A stretch of DNA of 7,510 bases from Clostridia bacterium (lineage in GTDB: Bacteria; Bacillota_A; Clostridia; Christensenellales; Aristaeellaceae): positions 1 through 7,510 of the forward strand of contig JAFQOY010000011.1 in assembly GCA_017412025.1 (NCBI GenBank). The letters run 5' to 3'. The number at the start of each line of letters is the position of its first letter. Position 1 is the stretch's first letter. The translations under genes and the position numbers were made by a program. Of this stretch, positions 1 through 5,235 are shown one piece after another. The notes under the pieces were generated by a model. It searched no databases and had not been told where the DNA came from. It worked only from the letters and a program-made list of their open reading frames with translations.

Positions 1-1245
1 ATGCTTTTTAGCCCGGCAGGAGCCGAATGCATTTCCTGCCAGCTCACATCCTTTGGGAATATACACGTTTTTCAGCGCTCTGCAGCCGTCAAAAGCCTTG
101 TAACCGAGGTATTCAACCGAGAGCGGAATGATGAGCCGCTCAAGAGAATTACAGTATTGGAACGCTTTTTCAGAGATCTTGACAATGTCCTCAGGCAGCG
201 TGATGGACGAAAGCTTTTCGCAGAAGGCAAACGCCATCTCGCTGATCTTTCCTCCGGGCATGGCTGCAGGCATGACGATGCTCGTCAGTTCTTCGCACAT
301 ATAAAACGCATACGCGTGAATCGCCGTGATACCATCATGCAGGACAACGGATTCAAGGCTTGAACAACCGCGGAATGCATCCGCCCGGATTTCCGTGAGC
401 GAAGCGGGCGCGGTAAAGCTTTTGAGCGCAGTGCAGCCCCGGAAAACCTCCGCGCCCAGCGTGGTCAGCGTATCCGGCAGGACGACCTCCTCAAGCGCCG
501 TGCAGGACATGAACGCGCCGGAATTGACCATTTCGACGGAATCCGGCACGATTACCTTCCGGATATCCTTCTGATTGGCAAATGCTCGCTTGCCCACGGC
601 CGTCACCGGCATATCCCGAACCGTTTCCGGGATGCTGACGACGCCGTTTTCATCCGGTTCCCCGCGCCAGCTGATCAGCGTAAAGCCGTCCCGATTGATT
701 CCATACAGCGTACGCCCATGCATGCCGCCGGAAAACAGGCCGACCGCCAGCAGCAATGCCGCCAGCGCATATGCCGCTTTGGCAAATACGTTTGAAAACA
801 ACTTCAGCCGCGTCATGTCAGGTTCTTCTTCCACCGGGCCGCACCGCACAGACGTCTCCTTTTCCTCAAGTCCGTTGAGCATTTCCTGAACGCTTCCGCA
901 CGTCTGAAATCTCTTATACAGCACGTCAAGGCATTCTCTGTCATCAAGGAGGGTGCTCTCGCAGCACATCTTGCCCAAGTACAGAAACAGGCACAGGCAC
1001 ATGGCGGCAAGCGCCGAATAGTTCAGCATCATGTTCTGATTATGCCATGATTCAAAGCGTTCGGCGGTCATATACAGCATAACCAGCCCTGCAACGCAGA
1101 AAATCAGGGCAATCACCTTATAGATGATAACAGCACGCCGGTAGCGCTCCCTTCTGACGGGCGCGCACAGCTGCGCATATCCGTCCTCTCCGCAGCCCAT
1201 GGACAGCATCAACGCTTTGAATATCTTCTTCTCTATCTCGCTCAT
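1..1245 (-). CDS. Membrane-anchored BspA-type leucine-rich repeat protein (partial, 3' end off window)
   Basis: The reading frame is open from an ATG at 1243-1245 to the left edge, giving 415 residues without a stop, so the C-terminus is missing. GGAGGA (minus strand, 1252-1257) sits about 7 nt before the ATG. Three hydrophobic segments are visible at residues ~39-59, ~74-91 and ~154-172; the basic stretch RRERYRR before the first suggests a cytoplasmic N-terminus. This would place everything after ~173 outside the cell. From ~200 on, nine LRR_5-type repeats follow, with the conserved AF/VF pair ending at residues 222, 245, 268, 291, 314, 339, 362, 385 and 407 (period 22-25) and a Cys usually 2-3 residues later. 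Such repeats act in adhesion or protein binding in the BspA family; the ligand here is unknown. The gene has its own promoter and follows the terminator of the yczE-like gene, so it is probably monocistronic at its 5' side. Identification of the repeat fold is firm; biological role is not. Confidence 0.88.
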   Translation of the reverse strand, partial: MSEIEKKIFKALMLSMGCGEDGYAQLCAPVRRERYRRAVIIYKVIALIFCVAGLVMLYMTAERFESWHNQNMMLNYSALAAMCLCLFLYLGKMCCESTLLDDRECLDVLYKRFQTCGSVQEMLNGLEEKETSVRCGPVEEEPDMTRLKLFSNVFAKAAYALAALLLAVGLFSGGMHGRTLYGINRDGFTLISWRGEPDENGVVSIPETVRDMPVTAVGKRAFANQKDIRKVIVPDSVEMVNSGAFMSCTALEEVVLPDTLTTLGAEVFRGCTALKSFTAPASLTEIRADAFRGCSSLESVVLHDGITAIHAYAFYMCEELTSIVMPAAMPGGKISEMAFAFCEKLSSITLPEDIVKISEKAFQYCNSLERLIIPLSVEYLGYKAFDGCRALKNVYIPKGCELAGNAFGSCRAKKH

Positions 1246-1290
1246 ATGCAGTCCTCCGTTCTGTATCTGTGCAGGGATTCCAGTATATAT

Positions 1291-1318
1291 AGTATAACAC
1301 AGAATGCATACCGATCAA
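1291..1318 (-). promoter_or_regulatory. Sigma-A-type promoter for the LRR protein gene
   Basis: Read on the minus strand, TTGATC (1313-1318) and TATACT (1291-1296) are separated by 16 bp. The start codon at 1245 leaves a leader of roughly 40 nt containing the ribosome binding site. The surrounding DNA is AT-rich, unlike the flanking coding DNA. The -35 matches consensus at 4 of 6 positions and the -10 at 5 of 6. Confidence 0.55.
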
Positions 1319-1373
1319 TACAAAGGACTGCGCATTGTATCCCAAATCCCTTTTTCACCGGAATCTGCCCGCA

Positions 1374-1410
1374 TGAAAAGCAAACCGCCGCACTTTCCCG
1401 GAAGTGCGGC
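1374..1410 (-). terminator. Intrinsic terminator of the yczE-like gene
   Basis: A 9-bp perfect stem, GCCGCACTT paired with AAGTGCGGC (1387-1395 and 1402-1410) around a 6-nt loop, lies 11 nt past the stop codon on the minus strand. It is followed by an interrupted T tract (GGTTTGCTTTTC). It separates the yczE-like gene from the LRR gene. Confidence 0.8.
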
Positions 1411-1421
1411 AGTCAAAATAT

Positions 1422-2036
1422 TCACTTCTTTGAAAAGAACAGCTTCTTCCACAGGTCCATCATCGGTCCGAAGATCAGCATGGCGATGATCGTACCCTCT
1501 CTGAGCGTCCATTCCACGCCGAAGATCAGGCTGATCGCCACGCTGATGATCACCAGCGCAATGTCGATCTTCTGCCGGAGCTTGCCCATCGTCGTGCCCA
1601 TGCGCTCAGCGATCATCTGAATGCAGCCCTCCATGGGCGTGCGCATCAGGTGCGTTTCCAGCACCATCGTGCAGCCGAACGCGCTGACCATGAACGCCAG
1701 CACGCAGACGATCAGGCGAAGCGGATAAGCGCTGAAGCTGACGCCGCTGAGCACCGTGTACAGGAAGAAATTGAGCACGGAGCCGCCCAGCGTGATATAG
1801 AGCAGCTGCAGCAGCTCGGTCTTGCGGAAGTTCTTTTTCTCGATGGCGATCTGCCCCAGGAAGAAGCTACCGTGAAAGAGCATGGAAAATGTGCCGACCT
1901 TCATGCCAATCAGCGTCGCGACCGACGCAATGGCAGCATCCACCGGCAGCACGCCGATGCCGGCCTTGATGGCAAACGCCACGCTGCCGTATACCAGCAG
2001 GATTCCCACGATCGTGCGCAGTATCTTTTTTCCCAT
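1422..2036 (-). CDS. YczE-like integral membrane protein
   Basis: Starting at the ATG at 2034-2036 the protein has 204 residues, close to the usual ~200-215 of the YczE family (COG2364). Visible family features are an N-terminal membrane helix (residues ~5-23) followed by AGIGVLPVDA (25-34), which corresponds to the LGVSPWDA-type signature, and a C-terminal segment REGTIIAMLIFGP (179-191), the typical last-helix motif. About six membrane helices can be drawn (~5-23, 48-66, 75-97, 104-125, 158-173, 180-197). The family is thought to be a membrane transporter or accessory protein, but its substrate is not established. The start is uncertain: the frame is open back to a GTG at 2118-2120, with a further ATG at 2064-2066, adding a Lys/Arg-rich extension of up to 28 residues. 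I prefer 2036 because the hydrophobic core begins just after it and AAAGGA lies 11 nt upstream. TTGACA at 2128-2133 (minus) resembles a -35 box but has no good -10. The gene is divergent from the MATE gene. Confidence 0.82.
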   Translation of the reverse strand: MGKKILRTIVGILLVYGSVAFAIKAGIGVLPVDAAIASVATLIGMKVGTFSMLFHGSFFLGQIAIEKKNFRKTELLQLLYITLGGSVLNFFLYTVLSGVSFSAYPLRLIVCVLAFMVSAFGCTMVLETHLMRTPMEGCIQMIAERMGTTMGKLRQKIDIALVIISVAISLIFGVEWTLREGTIIAMLIFGPMMDLWKKLFFSKK

Positions 2037-2167
2037 ATCCTCTGCATCCTTTCGCCGCGTCCGCATGCCGCGTACGCGCTTTTGTTTTTCCTTGATCCTT
2101 ATCCTCCTGTATGGTATCACAAACCTCTGTCAAAATCCATACATTCACAAATAAAAACGGTTATTCC

Positions 2168-2197
2168 TTTACGCGGCAGCCATATGCGTGATATGAT
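2168..2197 (+). promoter_or_regulatory. Promoter for the MATE exporter gene (extended -10)
   Basis: TATGAT at 2192-2197 is preceded by TGA, giving an extended -10 (TG-N-TATGAT). A weaker -35, TTTACG (2168-2173), lies 18 bp upstream. The predicted transcript starts near 2204 and has a leader of about 45 nt. The arms TGCGTGAT (2185-2192) and ATCGCGCA (2211-2218) form an imperfect inverted repeat around the -10 and start site that could be an operator. Confidence 0.5.
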
Positions 2198-2249
2198 ACT
2201 CTACAGCTTCATCGCGCACACATAAGCCATTCATATAAGGAGATACACC

Positions 2250-3599
2250 ATGAAAGCAAACGCCATGGACATGACGCAGGGCTCCATCATGCCCAAGCTC
2301 ATCCGGTTCGGCTTCCCCGTCCTGGTGGGCATGCTCTTCCAGCGGATCTATAACTTTGCGGACGTGTTCATCGTCGGTCATTATCTGGGCGACGTGCCGC
2401 TGGCGGCAGTGAGCATCGCAGGCTCCGGCACCTATCTGCTCTTTTCCATCATGATGGGCCTGACGACGGGCGTGAGCGTCGTCATTTCGCAGTATTACGG
2501 CGCAGGCAATGAAAAGAAGGTGCACGAGACCTTCGTCACATCCGTCTATGTCGCCGCAGCCTCCGTGCTGACCATCACGCTCGCCGGCCTCATCGGCGCA
2601 AAGCCGCTGCTGCGCGCACTGCAGACCTCCGACGAGCTTCTGCCCATGGCGCACACCTACCTGTGCATCATCTTCGCAGGTTCCTTTTCCACCATGCTCT
2701 ACAACTGGATCGCCGCCGTACTGCGCTCGCTGGGCAATTCCTTCGTTCCGCTCGTCTTTCTGATCATATCCAGCGTGCTCAACATCCTTCTGGATATCCT
2801 CTTCATTGCCGTTATCCCTCTGGGCGTGGCCGGCGCGGCGCTTGCCACGGTGCTCGCACAGGCCATCTCCGGCGTTCTCTGCCTCGTCTATGCGTTCAGG
2901 ATCCTGCCCCTCCTGCGCCTTTCCCGGAGCGGACTGCGCATGAATCCTGCCATCGCCCGCCAGATCCTCGTGTTCGGCATCCCCACCGGGCTGCAGATGA
3001 GCATCATCTCCATCTCCGACATGGTGCTTCAGGGCAAGATCAACACCTATTCCACCGCGCTTGTGGTCGCCTACGGCATCAGCTTCAAAGTAGAAGGCCT
3101 TGGCTGGCAGCTGGCAGAGGCCATCGGCACAGCCGTGGGCACGTTCTCCGGGCAGAACGTCGGCGCAAGGAATTTTGATCGCGTGCGCCAGGGCGTCCGC
3201 TGCGCATACGTCCTCTGCCTTGTCTGCTACGGCATATTCTGCCCCGTCATCTGGCTGTTTGCCGAGCCGATTATGCGCCTGTTCACCCAGTCGCCCGAAT
3301 CCATCCGCTATGGCGTTGAATACATGCGCATCTTCAGCTTCTTCTTCATGATCGGCGGCACGATGACCATCTTCCACAATATCCTGCGCGCCGCAGGCGA
3401 CATCAGGGTTACGATCCTCATGGGCGTCAGCGAAGTCATCACGCGCATTGCCTTCACCTTCCTGTTTACATCCTGGTTTGGCTATCGCGGTCTCTGGTGG
3501 GTCTCCCCGCTGACGTGGTGCTGCGCCGTGGCGGTCGGCGCCGTGCGCTACTACTCCGGCAAGTGGCAGGAGATTGCGCAGCGGCAGGCCGTCTCCTGA
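2250..3599 (+). CDS. MATE family multidrug/Na+ (or H+) antiporter
   Basis: The 449-residue protein has the length and layout of a complete MATE exporter: 12 membrane helices in two homologous halves of about six (residues ~15-215 and ~235-435). Family marks include the N-terminal GSIMPKLIRFGFPVLVG (11-27), QRIYNFADVFIVGHYLG (31-47, TM1 region), LRSLGNSFVPLVF (158-170), GQNVGARNFDRVRQG (301-315, the GQN-GA loop after TM8) and LRAAGD (379-384). MATE proteins export cationic drugs or metabolites across the cytoplasmic membrane in exchange for Na+ or H+; the substrate cannot be read from sequence. Its clostridial subfamily resembles generic 'MATE efflux' rather than a characterised NorM or DinF. 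The start is supported by AAGGAG at 2237-2242, 7 nt before ATG. It has its own promoter and terminator and is convergent with the Cys/His-repeat protein gene, so it is likely monocistronic. No truncation or frameshift is seen. Confidence 0.95.
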   Translation: MKANAMDMTQGSIMPKLIRFGFPVLVGMLFQRIYNFADVFIVGHYLGDVPLAAVSIAGSGTYLLFSIMMGLTTGVSVVISQYYGAGNEKKVHETFVTSVYVAAASVLTITLAGLIGAKPLLRALQTSDELLPMAHTYLCIIFAGSFSTMLYNWIAAVLRSLGNSFVPLVFLIISSVLNILLDILFIAVIPLGVAGAALATVLAQAISGVLCLVYAFRILPLLRLSRSGLRMNPAIARQILVFGIPTGLQMSIISISDMVLQGKINTYSTALVVAYGISFKVEGLGWQLAEAIGTAVGTFSGQNVGARNFDRVRQGVRCAYVLCLVCYGIFCPVIWLFAEPIMRLFTQSPESIRYGVEYMRIFSFFFMIGGTMTIFHNILRAAGDIRVTILMGVSEVITRIAFTFLFTSWFGYRGLWWVSPLTWCCAVAVGAVRYYSGKWQEIAQRQAVS

Positions 3600-3616
3600 A
3601 CATACTGACATCAATG

Positions 3617-3660
3617 AAACACGGCTCTCCGTCCGGATGGGCGGAAAGCCGTGTTTTATA
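3617..3660 (+). terminator. Intrinsic terminator of the MATE gene (first of two identical copies)
   Basis: Starting 18 nt after the MATE stop codon, AAACACGGCT (3617-3626) pairs with AGCCGTGTTT (3647-3656). After one C/A mismatch, an inner stem TCCGTCC with GGGCGGA (one G-T pair) closes on the loop GGAT. The run TTTT follows. The stem is long and nearly symmetrical and ends in A and T runs on both sides, so it should work in both directions. Confidence 0.88.
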
Positions 3661-3697
3661 TCATTGACATAAGTGTATTATGACCAAGTGCCCATGC

Positions 3698-3748
3698 ACC
3701 ACTCCTTCCACCATCCTTCGGATGGTCCCCCTCCCTCAAGAGGGAGGC
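3698..3748 (-). repeat. Double-hairpin intergenic repeat, left copy (inverted)
   Basis: Read on the minus strand this unit has a hairpin CCTCCCTC/GAGGGAGG (3730-3747, two-base spacer), a short G-rich linker, a second hairpin ACCATCC/GGATGGT (3710-3726, loop of 3), then GGAAGGAGTGG. The order and motifs match the right copy at 3804-3850. No reading frame of interest crosses it. Such stem-rich units are common in intergenic spaces of clostridial genomes, but I cannot name the family. Confidence 0.55.
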
Positions 3749-3803
3749 ATCAAAAATGCTTTTCAGAGCAAGATTCTCTTATCTCTGATAAGCTTCATTG
3801 GGG

Positions 3804-3850
3804 GGCTCCCTACCGAGGGAGCGGCTGCCGAAAGCAGAATGAGGGAGTGC
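3804..3850 (+). repeat. Double-hairpin intergenic repeat, right copy
   Basis: The unit has a hairpin GCTCCCT/AGGGAGC (3805-3822, loop ACCG), then CTGC/GCAG (3825-3837, loop of 5), then AATGAGGGAGTGC. It is the inverted, diverged counterpart of 3698-3748. Between the copies, CTTATC/GATAAG (3778-3792, loop TCT) forms a third small dyad near the centre. The whole block resembles a small repeat-derived element without coding capacity. Confidence 0.55.
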
Positions 3851-3875
3851 TTGCTGCAATTTTTTCGACACTTTA

Positions 3876-3917
3876 AAACACGGCTCTCCGTCCGGATGGG
3901 CGGAAAGCCGTGTTTTT
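3876..3917 (-). terminator. Terminator of the Cys/His-repeat protein gene (second identical copy, bidirectional)
   Basis: The same stem as at 3617-3656 lies 15 nt past the stop codon of the minus-strand gene. On the minus strand it ends in GTGTTTTAAAG. On the plus strand it ends in GTGTTTTTG, so it would also stop any read-through from the MATE gene. Confidence 0.85.
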
Positions 3918-3931
3918 GTCTCATTCAGAAA

Positions 3932-4888
3932 TCAGCCTTCAAGGGCGGGCTGCGCCTCGGCGGCGTTCTCCATCTCTTCAAGGTCAAGCTGCTCCACGGA
4001 CGTCTTGCTCGTCTTCAGCGTCCACTTTTCCTCAATCAGCTCAATCGTCTGCGGATCCGCCACTTCGGTCGCCTCAAGACCATTATCCCTCTGGAATCTG
4101 GCGACGGCTCTGCCCGTCTGCTTGCCGAACGTACCGGTATTGATCGGGCCGTCGTAATAGCCCAGATCCTTGAGCATCTCCTGCAGATGGATGACCTCTT
4201 CACAGCGCTTCATATCCTGATAGAGCGTTCCTTCGTAATAGAAGCGCTCCTTCTCCTTGGCGCCGCAGCTCAGGCAGGTACGCTCCTTGGCGCCCTTGGT
4301 CAGCCCGCGCGGTTCCTGCGTGATCGTCCATTCATCCCAGTCGTGCGCAAGCGTGTCCAGCTTGCCGGTGCGCGTTCTGCCGCAGCGCGTACAGATCTGC
4401 TCGCCGTTGCCCGCCTTGGCGCAGGTCGGCTCCTTGATCACGCGGCTGGTCTCCCAGTCGTGACCCAGCTGGCGGATCTCGGTGATGCGCTTCCTGCCGC
4501 AGCCGGAGCAGACGCTCTCGCCCCTGCCGTGCGTGTTGCAGCCCGGCTCCTTGGTGACGACCATCTCGCCGTAGTTATGCTCGATCATGTCCATCGTGAA
4601 CTTGACGATGCTGTTGCAGGACGAGCAATAGCCCTCCTTGCCGCCTTTTTTCACGCAGGTCGGCTCCTTGGTGATCGTCCACTCCGCCACATCGTGCGGC
4701 AGGCGCGGAATTTCCGCCTGCTCCCAGTGGTCGCAGCTGACGCAGTATTTGAATTTTAGTCCCGTACTCGTGCAGGTCGGCTTGCGCTTGACGCGCCAGG
4801 AGCCAAAGGCGCACGTATGCGCATATGCCGTGGATGCAATCGTCATCATGCCAAGCAGGAGACATGCCAGCTTCATCCATCTCTTCAT
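3932..4888 (-). CDS. Secreted Cys/His-repeat (zinc-ribbon-like) protein with C-terminal peptidoglycan-binding domain
   Basis: The 318-residue protein begins with a signal peptide (MKRWMK, hydrophobic 7-18, likely cut after AYA at 21-23), so it acts outside the membrane. Residues 24-~215 hold five tandem units of about 39 residues. Each has His (24, 65, 104, 143, 182), then W/Y...KEPTC or similar, then CxxC (49/52, 88/91, 127/130, 166/169, 205/208). The middle Cys is at 39, 78, 117 and 156; the fifth unit reads EPRG instead. One His and three Cys per unit suggest a metal site or disulfides. Residues ~229-287 form a PG_binding_1-type domain (LQEMLKDLGYYDG, FGKQTGRAVARFQRDNGL), expected to hold the protein to the cell wall. 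An acidic tail ends it. AAAGGA (4899-4904) lies 10 nt before the ATG. No catalytic domain is visible. The gene is divergent from lacI and has its own promoter and terminator. The role is unknown; wall-bound metal binding or binding of another surface molecule are possibilities. Confidence 0.85.
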   Translation of the reverse strand: MKRWMKLACLLLGMMTIASTAYAHTCAFGSWRVKRKPTCTSTGLKFKYCVSCDHWEQAEIPRLPHDVAEWTITKEPTCVKKGGKEGYCSSCNSIVKFTMDMIEHNYGEMVVTKEPGCNTHGRGESVCSGCGRKRITEIRQLGHDWETSRVIKEPTCAKAGNGEQICTRCGRTRTGKLDTLAHDWDEWTITQEPRGLTKGAKERTCLSCGAKEKERFYYEGTLYQDMKRCEEVIHLQEMLKDLGYYDGPINTGTFGKQTGRAVARFQRDNGLEATEVADPQTIELIEEKWTLKTSKTSVEQLDLEEMENAAEAQPALEG

Positions 4889-4958
4889 CGTAATCCATTC
4901 CTTTCAATATGTCCGCCCCGCGCAAATCCCTTTATGCGCGCTGATTCATCGGCAGTAT

Positions 4959-4987
4959 ATTCTATCATATTTGTCCTGATTTCTCAA
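4959..4987 (-). promoter_or_regulatory. Promoter for the Cys/His-repeat protein gene
   Basis: On the minus strand TTGAGA (4982-4987) and TAGAAT (4959-4964) are 17 bp apart, each 5 of 6 to consensus. The start codon at 4888 leaves a leader of about 65 nt. Dyad A of the lacI control region begins 56 bp further upstream. Confidence 0.7.
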
Positions 4988-5042
4988 TCGTCTCCCATGA
5001 TTTCCTCCTCAAACCTTCATCTCCATGCTTTTTTCATTGAAA

Positions 5043-5066
5043 TAGGCAACTTTCAAAACTTGCTTA
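5043..5066. promoter_or_regulatory. Upstream operator-like dyad A
   Basis: TAGGCAACTTT and TTGCTTA, separated by 6 bp, make a 24-bp interrupted palindrome (GCAA...TTGC core). The same two half-sites recur at 5192-5216 with one more base between them. It sits 64 bp upstream of the lacI -35 box and between the two divergent promoters. Binding by the adjacent LacI-family protein is inferred. Confidence 0.55.
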
Positions 5067-5129
5067 CATAAAACCTGATAAACAATTGTCATTTGCACGC
5101 CCCTTCACAAATTCAGGCGACAGATTCTG

Positions 5130-5157
5130 TTGACATTTATGCCGCATATGCTATAAT
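5130..5157 (+). promoter_or_regulatory. Near-perfect promoter of the lacI-family gene
   Basis: TTGACA (5130-5135) and TATAAT (5152-5157) both match consensus completely with a 16-bp spacer, and TGC before the -10 adds an extended element. Transcription should begin near 5164, giving a leader of ~70 nt. A perfect 11-bp palindrome ACAGATTCTGT (5120-5130) overlaps the first base of the -35 box. Confidence 0.85.
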
Positions 5158-5191
5158 AGATTCACAACCCGATTATCTGTCATGATATCTC

Positions 5192-5216
5192 TAGGCAACT
5201 TTTGAATAGTTGCTTA
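5192..5216. promoter_or_regulatory. Downstream operator-like dyad B overlapping the lacI leader
   Basis: TAGGCAACTTT and TTGCTTA frame a 25-bp palindrome whose inner arms GCAACT (5195-5200) and AGTTGC (5208-5213) are perfect. It lies about 28-52 bp past the predicted transcription start and ends 3-5 nt before the ribosome binding site. A bound repressor would block elongation, and in RNA the arms could form a small hairpin next to the ribosome binding site. Confidence 0.6.
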
Positions 5217-5235
5217 TCAAAAGGATGGATACCGC

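Larger units (their letters stand above)
3617..3916. repeat. Direct repeat pair of a 41-nt terminator hairpin
   Basis: Bases 3617-3657 and 3876-3916 are identical over 41 nt and lie 259 bp apart in the same orientation. They enclose 218 bp of non-coding DNA that contains the inverted double-hairpin repeats. Exact identity including the loop implies a recent duplication or gene conversion. Confidence 0.85.

Noticed and set aside
1319..1380. Possible small gene between the LRR gene promoter and the yczE-like terminator
   Set aside because: Short frames exist on both strands but none has a ribosome binding site or a protein-like composition; they overlap the promoter and terminator.
2121..2249. 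Riboswitch upstream of the MATE gene
   Set aside because: The predicted leader is only about 45 nt and shows no recognisable aptamer motif.
2169..3614. Long open frame (481 codons) on the minus strand opposite the MATE gene
   Set aside because: It is very rich in Asp, Glu, Ala, Gly and His with no hydrophobic pattern or domain, as expected from the complement of a GC-biased membrane protein gene. The MATE gene has the ribosome binding site, promoter and family motifs.
3680..4759. Plus-strand open frame of 359 codons across the intergenic repeats and opposite the Cys/His-repeat gene
   Set aside because: It runs through two terminator hairpins, lacks a ribosome binding site, and its low-complexity Leu/Ala/Arg content is the shadow of the minus-strand gene.
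5082..5089. Palindrome ACAATTGT in the divergent control region
   Set aside because: Eight bases in AT-rich DNA are expected by chance and it matches neither of the two repeated dyads.
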